A program made the position numbers and the translations under genes. Positions 5,376 through 12,050 of a stretch of DNA of 13,369 bases are shown in pieces. Within the stretch, counting starts at the first letter, position 1. The number at the start of each line of letters is the position of its first letter. The notes under the pieces were generated by a model. The model did no database searches, was not told the DNA's origin, and worked only from the letters and a program-made list of their open reading frames with translations. The DNA lies in NCBI GenBank assembly GCA_043798435.1, contig JAZDOR010000009.1, forward strand, positions 1 through 13,369. Reading direction: 5' to 3'. The stretch is from JAGUXG01 sp043798435. Lineage in GTDB: Bacteria; UBA9089; UBA9088; JAGUXG01.

Positions 5376-6004
5376 TTAGCCTCTTCTTCTTTCTTCCCTT
5401 TGCTTGCTACTTCAGGCTCTGCCTCGGCTGCTTCAGTTGGAGAGGCTTCCTGTACCCTTGGTGGAAGAACAGAGGCTATGAGCTTATCCTCTGGTTCCAG
5501 TATCTCTATCTGGCTATCTATGGGAATATCTCTCACATAGAGGTGGTTTCCTATCTTTAATGCCTCTACATTCACCTTTATTGCCTCAGGTATATCAGCA
5601 GGAAGAGTCTTTATCCTGATTTGATGTGTCTGTTGTTCTAATACCCCACCATCCTGAATGCCTTCTGGTGTTCCAATAAGCTCTATTTCTACCTCTACCT
5701 CTATCTTCACATCTTTGGAAACTCGCATAAAATCTATGTGGATGAGCTTATTTTTGACAGGTGAAATCTGCCTTTCCTTTATAATAACAGGTTCTGGCTC
5801 ACCAATTCCAGAAAGCTCAAAGATATGAGCACCCTTTGCTTTGTGAAAAGCTATCTCTAAACCCCGCAGAGAAAGAAGAAGATGTTCAGGCTCCTTTCCT
5901 CCTCCATAGAGAACAGCAGGTATAAAACCGCCTCTTCTCTTTGCTCCAAGATACCCTTTTCCCTTACCCCCTCTCTTTTCTACTACAATTGTTGTCTTTT
6001 CCAT
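5372..6004 (-). CDS. rplY: Ribosomal protein L25 / general stress protein Ctc
   Basis: It binds 5S rRNA in the large ribosomal subunit. The 210 residues match the long two-domain form (TL5/Ctc) rather than the short E. coli form. The N-terminal L25 barrel (about 1-95) contains KRRGGFIPAVLYGGG and LIHIDFMRVSKDVKIEVEVEIELIG. The C-terminal beta domain (about 100-185) has GVLEQQTHQIRIKTLPADIPEAI and IGNHLYVRDI. An acidic/alanine tail ends it. The start has only a weak TGATGAG-like site. It overlaps pth by 4 nt. Transcription probably starts in the upstream element at 6020-6182. Confidence 0.95.
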   Translation of the reverse strand: MEKTTIVVEKRGGKGKGYLGAKRRGGFIPAVLYGGGKEPEHLLLSLRGLEIAFHKAKGAHIFELSGIGEPEPVIIKERQISPVKNKLIHIDFMRVSKDVKIEVEVEIELIGTPEGIQDGGVLEQQTHQIRIKTLPADIPEAIKVNVEALKIGNHLYVRDIPIDSQIEILEPEDKLIASVLPPRVQEASPTEAAEAEPEVASKGKKEEEAK

Positions 6005-6019
6005 CTCATCAAGTTAATA

Positions 6020-6182
6020 GGACGCAGATTTTCGCAGATTATCAGGATTAATATTTATAAATCATGGTATTTGCTTCTTATTTAAATTTTTCTTTCCGAA
6101 ACCTATCCAAGAGTATTATAAACCTTATTTTCAGTCAATTTTCTATATTTAAAATCCTTAAAATCTGCGTTCATCTGCGTCC
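6020..6182. repeat. Inverted-repeat-bounded element between prs and rplY
   Basis: The left end GGACGCAGATTTTCGCAGATT (6020-6040) and the right end AAATCTGCGTTCATCTGCGTCC (6161-6182) are imperfect inverted repeats with perfect 9-bp tips (GGACGCAGA/TCTGCGTCC). The roughly 120-bp interior is AT-rich with no coding frame, as in a MITE-like element. It fills nearly the whole gap between prs and rplY. Confidence 0.65.
6115..6138 (-). promoter_or_regulatory. Possible promoter boxes for rplY
   Basis: On the minus strand TTGACT (6133-6138) and TATAAT (6115-6120) match sigma-70 -35 and -10 boxes well, but the spacer is only 12 bp instead of about 17. Either the TATAAT works with another -35, or the match is chance in AT-rich DNA. 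It lies inside the inverted-repeat-bounded element. Confidence 0.25.
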
Positions 6183-6199
6183 AAAAAGAAATTCCTACA

Positions 6200-7132
6200 C
6201 TATTGAAACAGAGAACTTATAGATGTCTCCTCGTTTATTCTCTTTATTGCCTCTCCAAATAGGCTGGCTACAGATAGGACCGTTATCTTTTTACTCTCTC
6301 TCCTTATAGGAATGGTGTTTGTAGTGACTAACATTGAAACATCCTCTGACTCCTCTATTCTCTCTATAGCATCCCTTGATAAAACAGGGTGTGTGCAGAA
6401 GACAGAGACAGACGCTGCTCCCTCTCTCTTCAAAGCAGAGGCAGCCTTTAGCACAGTTCCTCCTGTATCAATAATATCATCAAAGATTATTGCTTTTTTG
6501 TCTGTAACCTCACCAATCACATGCATAACCTCTGTCATGTTCTTTTCTGGCCTTCTCTTGTCAATAATAGCTAAGGAGGCATCAAGCCTCTTGGCTACAG
6601 CCCTTGCCCTTTCTGCACCACCTGTATCTGGCGAAACAACAACCAGATTATCCCCTCCATTATTTTTGAAGTAGTCAACCATGATTGGAGAGGCGATGAG
6701 AGGGTCAACAGGAATATCAAAAAAACCCTGGATTTGCCCGGCATGAAGGTCCATCGTCAGGATTCTATGGGCACCAGCAGAGACTAAGAGATTGGCACAA
6801 AGCTTTGAGGCTATAGAAACCCTTGGCTCTGTCTTTCTATCCTGTCTGGCATAGCCATAGTAAGGAATCACAGCTGTAATCCTGCTGGCAGAAGACCTTC
6901 TCATTGCATCAATAATAATGAGAAGCTCCATCAGATTCTGGTTTGTTGGAGGGGATGTCGGCTGGATAATATAGACATCAGCACCCCTTACATTTTCCTT
7001 AATCTTGACATGCGTCTCCCCATCAGCAAATTCACTAACTTCCATATCAGAGAGGCTGATTTCAAGATAATTAACTATCTCCTCTGCTAATGGCTTATTT
7101 GCCCTTCCTGAAAAAACCTTCAATTTTTCCAT
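6200..7132 (-). CDS. prs: Ribose-phosphate pyrophosphokinase (PRPP synthase)
   Basis: It makes PRPP from ribose 5-phosphate and ATP, for nucleotide, His and Trp synthesis. The length (310 residues from the ATG at 7130-7132) and motifs fit class I enzymes. These are: ADGETHVKI near 36-44, IQPTSPPTNQNLMELLI (about 56-72), IPYYGYARQDRK, the catalytic-region MDLHAGQIQGFF (about 127-138), SPDTGGAERA, and the PRPP-binding loop DDIIDTGGT (about 218-226). A TTG at 7141 could add three residues, but ATG-EKLKVFSG is the family-like start. No ribosome-binding site is visible. It stands at the head of the prs-rplY-pth order and is divergent from the sigma-factor gene. Confidence 0.96.
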   Translation of the reverse strand: MEKLKVFSGRANKPLAEEIVNYLEISLSDMEVSEFADGETHVKIKENVRGADVYIIQPTSPPTNQNLMELLIIIDAMRRSSASRITAVIPYYGYARQDRKTEPRVSIASKLCANLLVSAGAHRILTMDLHAGQIQGFFDIPVDPLIASPIMVDYFKNNGGDNLVVVSPDTGGAERARAVAKRLDASLAIIDKRRPEKNMTEVMHVIGEVTDKKAIIFDDIIDTGGTVLKAASALKREGAASVSVFCTHPVLSRDAIERIEESEDVSMLVTTNTIPIRRESKKITVLSVASLFGEAIKRINEETSISSLFQ

Positions 7133-7141
7133 AAGAAACAA

Positions 7142-7173
7142 AGTTTACCGCTTCAATTCACCTTTAGTCAAGG
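7142..7173 (-). promoter_or_regulatory. Possible prs promoter
   Basis: On the minus strand TTGACT is followed 18 bp later by TAAACT, a moderate sigma-70-type pair. If used, transcription would begin at or within a few bases of the prs ATG, giving a leaderless or nearly leaderless message. That would agree with the absent ribosome-binding site. Confidence 0.3.
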
Positions 7174-7185
7174 AACATTTTTTTC

Positions 7186-7214
7186 TTGCAATTATCCAAT
7201 AAATAGTATGTAAT
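7186..7214 (+). promoter_or_regulatory. Possible promoter of the sigma-factor gene
   Basis: TTGCAA (7186-7191) and TGTAAT (7209-7214) are separated by 17 bp and match sigma-70 boxes at 4/6 and 5/6 positions. Downstream, at 7231-7250, lie two copies of CTTGTCTAA in tandem before the ATG, a possible operator or ECF -10-like site. Confidence 0.3.
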
Positions 7215-7254
7215 TGCTTTTGTAATTTTTCTTGTCTAATCTTGTCTAAATATA

Positions 7255-7791
7255 ATGGAAGGAAAGAGGGCTGAATTTGAAATTCTTTTTGACAGGTATA
7301 AGGATAAGGTATTTCGGCTCAGCCTGAAGATGTTGGGTAATGTTGAAGAGGCAAGGGATGTGGCTCAGGATGTCTTTCTTTCAGCGTATAAGTCTTATGA
7401 TAAGTTCAGGCAGGAGTCAGCAGTCTATTCCTGGCTATACAGAATTACAGTAAACACGAGCATAAATGCCCTTAAAAAGAGGAAGAATGTCTTCTCTTTA
7501 GATGAGCCAATAGGAAATAATGAAGAATTAAAACCAATATATTATGAGCCTGTTTGTCCAAAACCAAACCCAGAAAAGAGAGCAGAGATTGAGGAAGGAA
7601 GAAATAGGGTGAGAAGGGCTCTGGCTAAACTCCCCAAAAAATATCAAGAGGCGGTTGTATTGAAAGAGATGGAGGGCTTGAGTTATGATGAGATAGCCGG
7701 GGTTCTTGGGGTAACAAAGGATGTAGTGGGCATCAGGCTATTTCGGGCAAGGGAGATATTAAGAAAGGAGCTAAAAGATGAAGTGCTGTAA
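7255..7791 (+). CDS. ECF-family RNA polymerase sigma factor
   Basis: This 178-residue protein has the two-domain ECF (RpoE-like) layout. Region 2 (about 5-75) has FEILFDRYKDKVFRLSLKMLGN, EEARDVAQDVFLSAYKS and SWLYRITVNTSINALKKRK. Region 4 (about 115-170) has ALAKLPKKYQEAVVLKEMEGLSYDEIAGVLGV, a helix-turn-helix for the -35 element. It directs RNA polymerase to a stress or envelope regulon. It overlaps the anti-sigma gene by 14 nt, so the pair is co-translated. No ribosome-binding site precedes the ATG, which is itself embedded in TATAATGG. The regulon probably includes the downstream envelope genes, by position only. Confidence 0.93.
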   Translation: MEGKRAEFEILFDRYKDKVFRLSLKMLGNVEEARDVAQDVFLSAYKSYDKFRQESAVYSWLYRITVNTSINALKKRKNVFSLDEPIGNNEELKPIYYEPVCPKPNPEKRAEIEEGRNRVRRALAKLPKKYQEAVVLKEMEGLSYDEIAGVLGVTKDVVGIRLFRAREILRKELKDEVL

Positions 7792-8206
7792 GGAAAAAAT
7801 ATCATTTTATATTGATGGAGAGATGTCTGGGGCTGAAAAGGAGGCATTCTCCAAACATCTTGGCCTGTGCATCTCTTGTGCCAGATTAGTAAATGAGCTT
7901 CATAGCCAAAAGGAGATGGTAGAAGGTCTCTTTGTTGGGTTTGAATCTTCAGCTCCTATTGAGTTAAAAAGCAGGGTGATGGCCAGGATAGAGGAGAGGA
8001 ATGCCTTTAACTGGTGGCCTGTAGTCTTGAGAAGGATTGCTATAGCTGGATGTATGGCTGGCTTAGTCTTTGCCTTGATGATGAGCCATCCAAAGAAGAA
8101 AGAGGAGGGCTATCTTGGCCAGATGATGACAAATTCAATAGAGGAAAAGGAGGAGGCTTATGTACTGAGAGAGCAGACGAAGGTCTTCTTAGACAGATAT
8201 TTGTAA
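7778..8206 (+). CDS. Zinc-binding membrane anti-sigma factor
   Basis: This 142-residue protein starts with a putative zinc-finger anti-sigma domain: CCKEKISFYIDGEM, then HLGLCISC. This gives the H27-x3-C31-x2-C34 ZAS motif, with C3 or C4 as the fourth ligand. One membrane segment follows (about 86-103, IAIAGCMAGLVFALMM), leaving about 38 residues outside the cytoplasm, rich in Lys and Glu. Such proteins hold the cognate ECF factor at the membrane and release it on an envelope or redox signal. It overlaps the sigma gene by 14 nt. The short outer tail gives no hint of the signal sensed. Confidence 0.88.
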   Translation: MKCCKEKISFYIDGEMSGAEKEAFSKHLGLCISCARLVNELHSQKEMVEGLFVGFESSAPIELKSRVMARIEERNAFNWWPVVLRRIAIAGCMAGLVFALMMSHPKKKEEGYLGQMMTNSIEEKEEAYVLREQTKVFLDRYL

Positions 8207-8500
8207 AAAAATGTAATTTTTGGAATAGGGTCTTGTCTAATCTAATATGGAGGTGATGAGAAAGAAGAAATATAGTGTTAACCTGCAATAATAATCTATA
8301 TTAAAAATGAATAACATAAAACAAGAAATAAAAAATGACTAAGTGTTTTTCTGGATATACTTTATCATTAAGTATTTTTTGTTAAGTGTTATATGTTCTG
8401 ATAATATGGAGCAGGGATTTAGGATTGTGGGTCAGGGGTCAGCAAAAAGACTGAAAGCTGAATGCTGATACCTGATAGCTTTTTAGGAGGTGATGTAGTA
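8207..8500. other. AT-rich regulatory spacer with a promoter-like duplicate and a repeat
   Basis: No full gene fits here. TGTAATTTTT (8212-8221) and TCTTGTCTAATCT (8231-8243) repeat exactly the wording in front of the sigma gene (7221-7230, 7230-7242). A GGAGGTGATG follows, with an 11-codon frame (8256-8291, MRKKKYSVNLQ) that may be a dead gene start. The middle (8290-8425) is AT-rich. Positions 8429-8480 hold a simple repeat of GGTCAG/GCTGA/GATAGC words. The stretch ends with AGGAGGTGAT, the ribosome-binding site of the next gene. Confidence 0.5.
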
Positions 8501-9463
8501 ATGAAAGTCTTTAAGGCTTTAGTAGTTTTGATGTTAATTGGGGTCTATGGCTCGGCTAATATGAGGGATGAGATGAGGAGGGAGGCAAGGAAGGATGGGA
8601 TACGGGAAGGGAGGCAATCTGTGAGAGCCACAGAAGGAAAGGAGGCAGACTATGAATTAGGAAAGACAGTGATTGATGTCCGTGGAAATAGGGTGAGGAT
8701 AGAGGAGTATGTTACGAGGCCCGACCCGAATACCTTTAAGTATATCCTCTTGAATACAAGGGAGAATAGAAAGGACTATCACAGCGAGAAATATACCTTC
8801 AAAAATTCTCTTCCATCAGACCTTACTCAGATTAGACCAAATATCTGGGATAATGTTAACCCAGGCGGAACGATTGATAGCAACAAGAACTATCTCACTG
8901 ACTTCTATGCCAGGAGCAGCAATATGTATGACTATGTGGATAGAAGCCTTACCTTTAGACCAAACGAAACAAAAAAGCTCGTCTATTCCTATGGTGTAGG
9001 AAATCCTGAGGTTGGATATAATGAGAAGGAGAAGCTGACTGTTTATGCAAAAAAGGATATCCTCTATGAATTTGCAGGAGGCAGGGTAGAAAGAGATGGA
9101 AAAATCATAGGAAGGCTGCCAGAGTATCAGGACTTTGAAAGTCCAAGTCTATCATACAATAGCAGGGGAAAGAAGTATTATGGCCAAAAGGTTGGGGATA
9201 TATGGGATGGGTTCGGTTCTCAACCAAATACCCCTTCAGGAGGAACTCAAAAGATTTCAAGGGTGAACTATGAGGAGTTTAAGATTAACGACCAGGGTCA
9301 TATCCTGCCAAAAAGAGGAGCAGGTCTGACAGAGAGAGCAAACCGCGAGACTATCATCATGGCAAGTGAGTTTAATGGAAGGGATATTGACTTAGTCCGA
9401 CCCATCAGGTTTCTTGCCCCAGATCCAGTAGATGGAGCAACGCCACAAGGAAGAGCTAAATGA
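8501..9463 (+). CDS. Secreted protein of unknown function
   Basis: I do not recognise this 320-residue protein. The ATG at 8501 has a very strong AGGAGGTGAT site 6 nt upstream; the open frame extends to 8462, but that extension lies in repeat DNA. A signal peptide covers about 1-19 (MKVFKALVVLMLIGVYGSA). The mature part starts with a highly charged Arg/Glu-rich stretch (20-50), then VIDVRGNRVRIEEYVTRPDPNTF. It continues as polar, aromatic-rich sequence (many Tyr, Asn, Asp) without Cys, suggesting a beta-rich periplasmic or surface protein. It overlaps the next gene by 4 nt (ATGA), so it probably works with the outer-membrane protein. Regulation by the upstream ECF system is possible. Confidence 0.75.
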   Translation: MKVFKALVVLMLIGVYGSANMRDEMRREARKDGIREGRQSVRATEGKEADYELGKTVIDVRGNRVRIEEYVTRPDPNTFKYILLNTRENRKDYHSEKYTFKNSLPSDLTQIRPNIWDNVNPGGTIDSNKNYLTDFYARSSNMYDYVDRSLTFRPNETKKLVYSYGVGNPEVGYNEKEKLTVYAKKDILYEFAGGRVERDGKIIGRLPEYQDFESPSLSYNSRGKKYYGQKVGDIWDGFGSQPNTPSGGTQKISRVNYEEFKINDQGHILPKRGAGLTERANRETIIMASEFNGRDIDLVRPIRFLAPDPVDGATPQGRAK

Positions 9464-10686
9464 AGAAGGCTTTATTAAAAGATTTTCTTTATAGCTCTGT
9501 GCCCTCTGTGGCAAGATTTATCTTTATTTCTCTGTGGTTTATCTTTATCTGTTCCGTGAAAGCTCAAGGATTAGAGCTTGTTCCAATGGGAAGCATCGAG
9601 CTTATGGGAGGGGGTGCATACTCTGGCGGAGAGGCAAGCTCTTTCTCTGGAAATGTGGAGGCAGAAGGCATATTAGGCTTTGTGTTTTCTGAAAGCCTGT
9701 CCCTTCTTCCAAGATACAAGGGTTGCTATGAGGGTGTCAGCTCTGTCCAAAAACTTGAGACAGGAAAGCACCTCCGCCAGGAGAGCCAGGACCATATCCT
9801 CTCCCTGAAATTGATTGATGAGATAAACCCGCATCTTGTGGGAAAGCTCCTCACCAATTACAAAAAAAGCCTTTCCGTAGAAGCAGAGGATGAGTCCTGG
9901 GGGAATGGGGTCTATGATTACTGCCAGAAAGGATTTGGGGCAGAGGCTGAATATAGAAAAACCCCCATAGACATAACCCTCAGTTTAAACCGATACATTA
10001 CAAACTTTCCCAACTACCAATCCCTTGCCTCAACCTTTGAGACAGAGACAGCAGGCTTAGAGAATGTAGGCAAAGATACCCAGGATTATAAAACTACAGA
10101 GCTTTTGGCTGGGGTAGATTCAGAGCTGAAGCCCGGGATGCTTCTGAAATCCTCATATATCTACACAAACAAAGGGTTTCTTGACCAAAACCTGCTAACC
10201 TCTGAAGGGTTCTCAGAGACAAAAAGAAGGGATAAAACTCAAGAGTTGAGCCTATCTTTGAGCGGAAAGAAAAGGATAGAATTTGGTATCTCTTACGACC
10301 TTTTGACGAACAATTCAAACCAGAACCACTATGATGCAGAAAAATGCCAGTTCCTTCCAAACTTCTATGACTACAGAGAACATACTCTAAATCCATCCGT
10401 ATCTTTCTATCTCACACAACTTGAGATTTTTCTCTCCTATAGCTATATTTCCAAGAAATATAAGGATAGACCAAAACAGGATACAGACGGGAATTATCAG
10501 CAGGAGAAGCTCTATCTAAAAAGCCACATCCTGAACCTCTGCCTATCCTATCCATTATATGACCGCTTATTCTTAAAAGCAGATGCAAGCTACAAGAAAT
10601 CCTCATCAAATATGGAGTATGAGGAGCTATCTTCCTATAATTATAACTCAAGTAATTATCTCTTTGGGGTGGGATATGAGTATTAG
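9460..10686 (+). CDS. Beta-barrel-like outer membrane protein
   Basis: This 408-residue protein has an N-terminal hydrophobic export signal (about 1-35, core FIFISLWFIFICSVKA). Many alternating polar/hydrophobic stretches follow, such as LSLSLSGKKRIEFGISYDL, LNPSVSFYL, IFLSYSYISKKYKD, ILNLCLSYPL and LFLKADASYKKS. It ends in NYLFGVGYEY, a C-terminal strand with a final aromatic residue as recognised by the BAM machinery. This fits a 12-18-strand barrel; its substrate is unknown. The signal peptide is encoded in repeat-like DNA (9495-9545). It overlaps the upstream gene by 4 nt. Its last 30 bp are repeated twice downstream. Confidence 0.75.
   Translation: MKKALLKDFLYSSVPSVARFIFISLWFIFICSVKAQGLELVPMGSIELMGGGAYSGGEASSFSGNVEAEGILGFVFSESLSLLPRYKGCYEGVSSVQKLETGKHLRQESQDHILSLKLIDEINPHLVGKLLTNYKKSLSVEAEDESWGNGVYDYCQKGFGAEAEYRKTPIDITLSLNRYITNFPNYQSLASTFETETAGLENVGKDTQDYKTTELLAGVDSELKPGMLLKSSYIYTNKGFLDQNLLTSEGFSETKRRDKTQELSLSLSGKKRIEFGISYDLLTNNSNQNHYDAEKCQFLPNFYDYREHTLNPSVSFYLTQLEIFLSYSYISKKYKDRPKQDTDGNYQQEKLYLKSHILNLCLSYPLYDRLFLKADASYKKSSSNMEYEELSSYNYNSSNYLFGVGYEY
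9495..9545. repeat. CTCTGTGG-type repeat inside the signal-peptide codons
   Basis: Words CTCTGTG, CCTCTGTGG and later CTCTGTGGTTTATCTTTAT resemble the dispersed intergenic repeat seen at 31-62 and 2941-2995 (CTTTGTGG...TTTATCTTTAT). Here they are translated into SSVPSVARFIFISLWFIFI, the export signal of the barrel protein. Confidence 0.55.
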
Positions 10687-10834
10687 GAATCGTGAATCGC
10701 GGATTGCGGATCGCGAATCTATGAAACAACTATCTCTTTGGGGTGGGATATGAGTATTAGGAATCGTGAATCGCGGATTGCGGATCGCGAATCTATGAAA
10801 CAACTATCTCTTTGGGGTGTCGTATGAGTGTTAG
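10657..10834. repeat. 74-bp tandem duplication at the end of the barrel gene
   Basis: Unit 1 (10657-10730) and unit 2 (10731-10804) appear identical. A third partial copy (from 10805, about 30 bp, four mismatches) runs into the next gene. Each unit begins with the last codons of the barrel gene (LFGVGYEY-stop) and the overlapping ATGAGTATTAG. It then carries a dyad-rich stretch built from AATCG/GCGGAT words. The 74-bp length shifts frame with each copy. Confidence 0.9.
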
Positions 10835-11897
10835 ACAGAATACAGGTGTCAGGTGTCAGGAGTCAGGAGTCAGAATTCAGAATTCAGGAGTCAGGAGTCA
10901 GGAGTCAGAATTTAATATTCTTAATTCTGTATTCTGTATTCTGAATTCTGTATTCTGTCCTTTGTCCTCCGTTGTCTCTTTACTTCTTACTGCTTACTGC
11001 TTACTGCTTACTGCTCCTATCTTTGGTGAAGAGCAGGGGTTTATCCGCATCTTTGAACCTGCATTTTTTAGCACCACCCAGCCTAAGATAACTGTAGCTG
11101 GAAGGATAGATGAATTCAGACCAAAGCACCTGAGGCTCAGTATTACATCCTTTATGGAAGAAAGAAAAAGCTCCTCCCTCATCCCGGTCACAGACGGCAG
11201 GTTCAGAGAGGATGCGGAGTTGTTTTCTGGCTTGAATATCATCACCTTGACTACCCTTTCTGGCAAGATTAAAGCCATAAACCCTGTATTCCTTGTATCC
11301 AAGAAGGAAAAAAAGGAAGATTGGGGAAAGACCAGTTCTATTATCTTTACATCGCCGGTAGGTCCAAGGATAAAGCCACCTTTTTTGGTAGAGGGCGTAG
11401 TTACAGACCCAGAGATTAAGGAGATTGAGGTGGTAGTAATCGGGCTATATGGTCAGAAGATAAGGCATCTTGTAGCACCTGTCTCAAATATGAAATTCTC
11501 CTTTCTGCTTCCAGACCTCTCCTTTGGAATAAACATAGTTCTGGCAAAACCTGGAAAAAGCAAGGTAAGCCCCTCTGAGGCTCAATTTCTGCCACTCATC
11601 TTTGAACCAGAATCAGACAGGCTCATCTTAAAAGAGCCTATTTTAGAAGACGGCAGCATCTTAATCTCTGGTGAAGTGCTATTACCGTCTGTAAGAAATG
11701 TTGATATATCCGTCTGGTGCCTGGTTTCAGAGAAAGATGGAGAATTGGCAAAGAGAATAACCAAAGAAAGGATAGCGGTTAAGAAAAACGGCACCTTCCA
11801 GACAAAGATAGAGATAAAGGAAAAGCTAATCTCTTCTCCAACCATTGTTATCGCCACACCAAAAATGATGGCCAGCAAAACCCTCAAGGCAAGATAA
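10824..11897 (+). CDS. Secreted protein with probable Ig-like beta domains
   Basis: The mature part (from about GEEQGF near 11025 onward) is about 285 residues of short beta strands in at least three similar blocks. Examples are QPKITVAGRIDEF...LRLSI, KPPFLVEGVVTDPEIKEIEVVV and EDGSILISGEVLLPSVRNVDISVW, which resemble Ig-like domains of surface proteins. Function is unknown. The start is uncertain: ATG 10824 has GGGGTG 5 nt upstream and overlaps what was once the end of the barrel gene, but the first 60 residues are translated repeat DNA. A TTG near 10961 would begin with the hydrophobic core SVVSLLLTAYCLLLTAPIFG. The export signal itself comes from a 7-bp tandem repeat. Confidence 0.7.
   Translation: MSVRQNTGVRCQESGVRIQNSGVRSQESEFNILNSVFCILNSVFCPLSSVVSLLLTAYCLLLTAPIFGEEQGFIRIFEPAFFSTTQPKITVAGRIDEFRPKHLRLSITSFMEERKSSSLIPVTDGRFREDAELFSGLNIITLTTLSGKIKAINPVFLVSKKEKKEDWGKTSSIIFTSPVGPRIKPPFLVEGVVTDPEIKEIEVVVIGLYGQKIRHLVAPVSNMKFSFLLPDLSFGINIVLAKPGKSKVSPSEAQFLPLIFEPESDRLILKEPILEDGSILISGEVLLPSVRNVDISVWCLVSEKDGELAKRITKERIAVKKNGTFQTKIEIKEKLISSPTIVIATPKMMASKTLKAR
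10834..11014. repeat. Compound repeat inside the 5' end of the Ig-like gene
   Basis: GACAGAATACAG (10834-10845) and CTGTATTCTGTC (10948-10959) are perfect 12-bp inverted ends. They enclose tandem GGAGTCA and AATTCAG words on the left and ATTCTGT words on the right, so the unit can fold into a long hairpin. Next, at about 10984-11014, comes TTACTGC repeated four times. The whole stretch is open in the gene's frame. Confidence 0.85.
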
Positions 11898-11955
11898 TTA
11901 TTTTGTGTTTAGGTTCTAAAGTTGACCATTTGATTGGTATTAGGGGATAGAAGAC

Positions 11956-11996
11956 GAAAAAAAAGGAGTTAAGTGTTGCTAACTTAATCCTTTTTT
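11956..11996 (+). terminator. Rho-independent-type terminator
   Basis: AAAAAAGGAGTTAAGT pairs with AACTTAATCCTTTTTT across a small loop, with one bulged G, and ends in a run of six T. It lies about 60 bp after the Ig-like gene and before the endonuclease gene. The A-run on the left makes it plausible in both directions, although no minus-strand gene ends here. Confidence 0.8.
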
Positions 11997-12050
11997 ATCA
12001 CAATACTTTTGCTGGACAAAGTCTTAAAATTGGCTCTATACTTACAAAAA

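Noticed and set aside
8040..8288. 82-residue minus-strand frame opposite the anti-sigma gene
   Set aside because: Antisense of the membrane and tail part of the anti-sigma factor; no recognisable features.
8462..8500. Upstream ATG start of the unknown secreted protein
   Set aside because: It would put 13 repeat-derived residues in front of a clear signal peptide, while AGGAGGTGAT sits at ideal distance from the ATG at 8501.
10657..10834. CRISPR-like array
   Set aside because: The 74-bp units are directly adjacent with no unique spacers, and they copy gene-end sequence.
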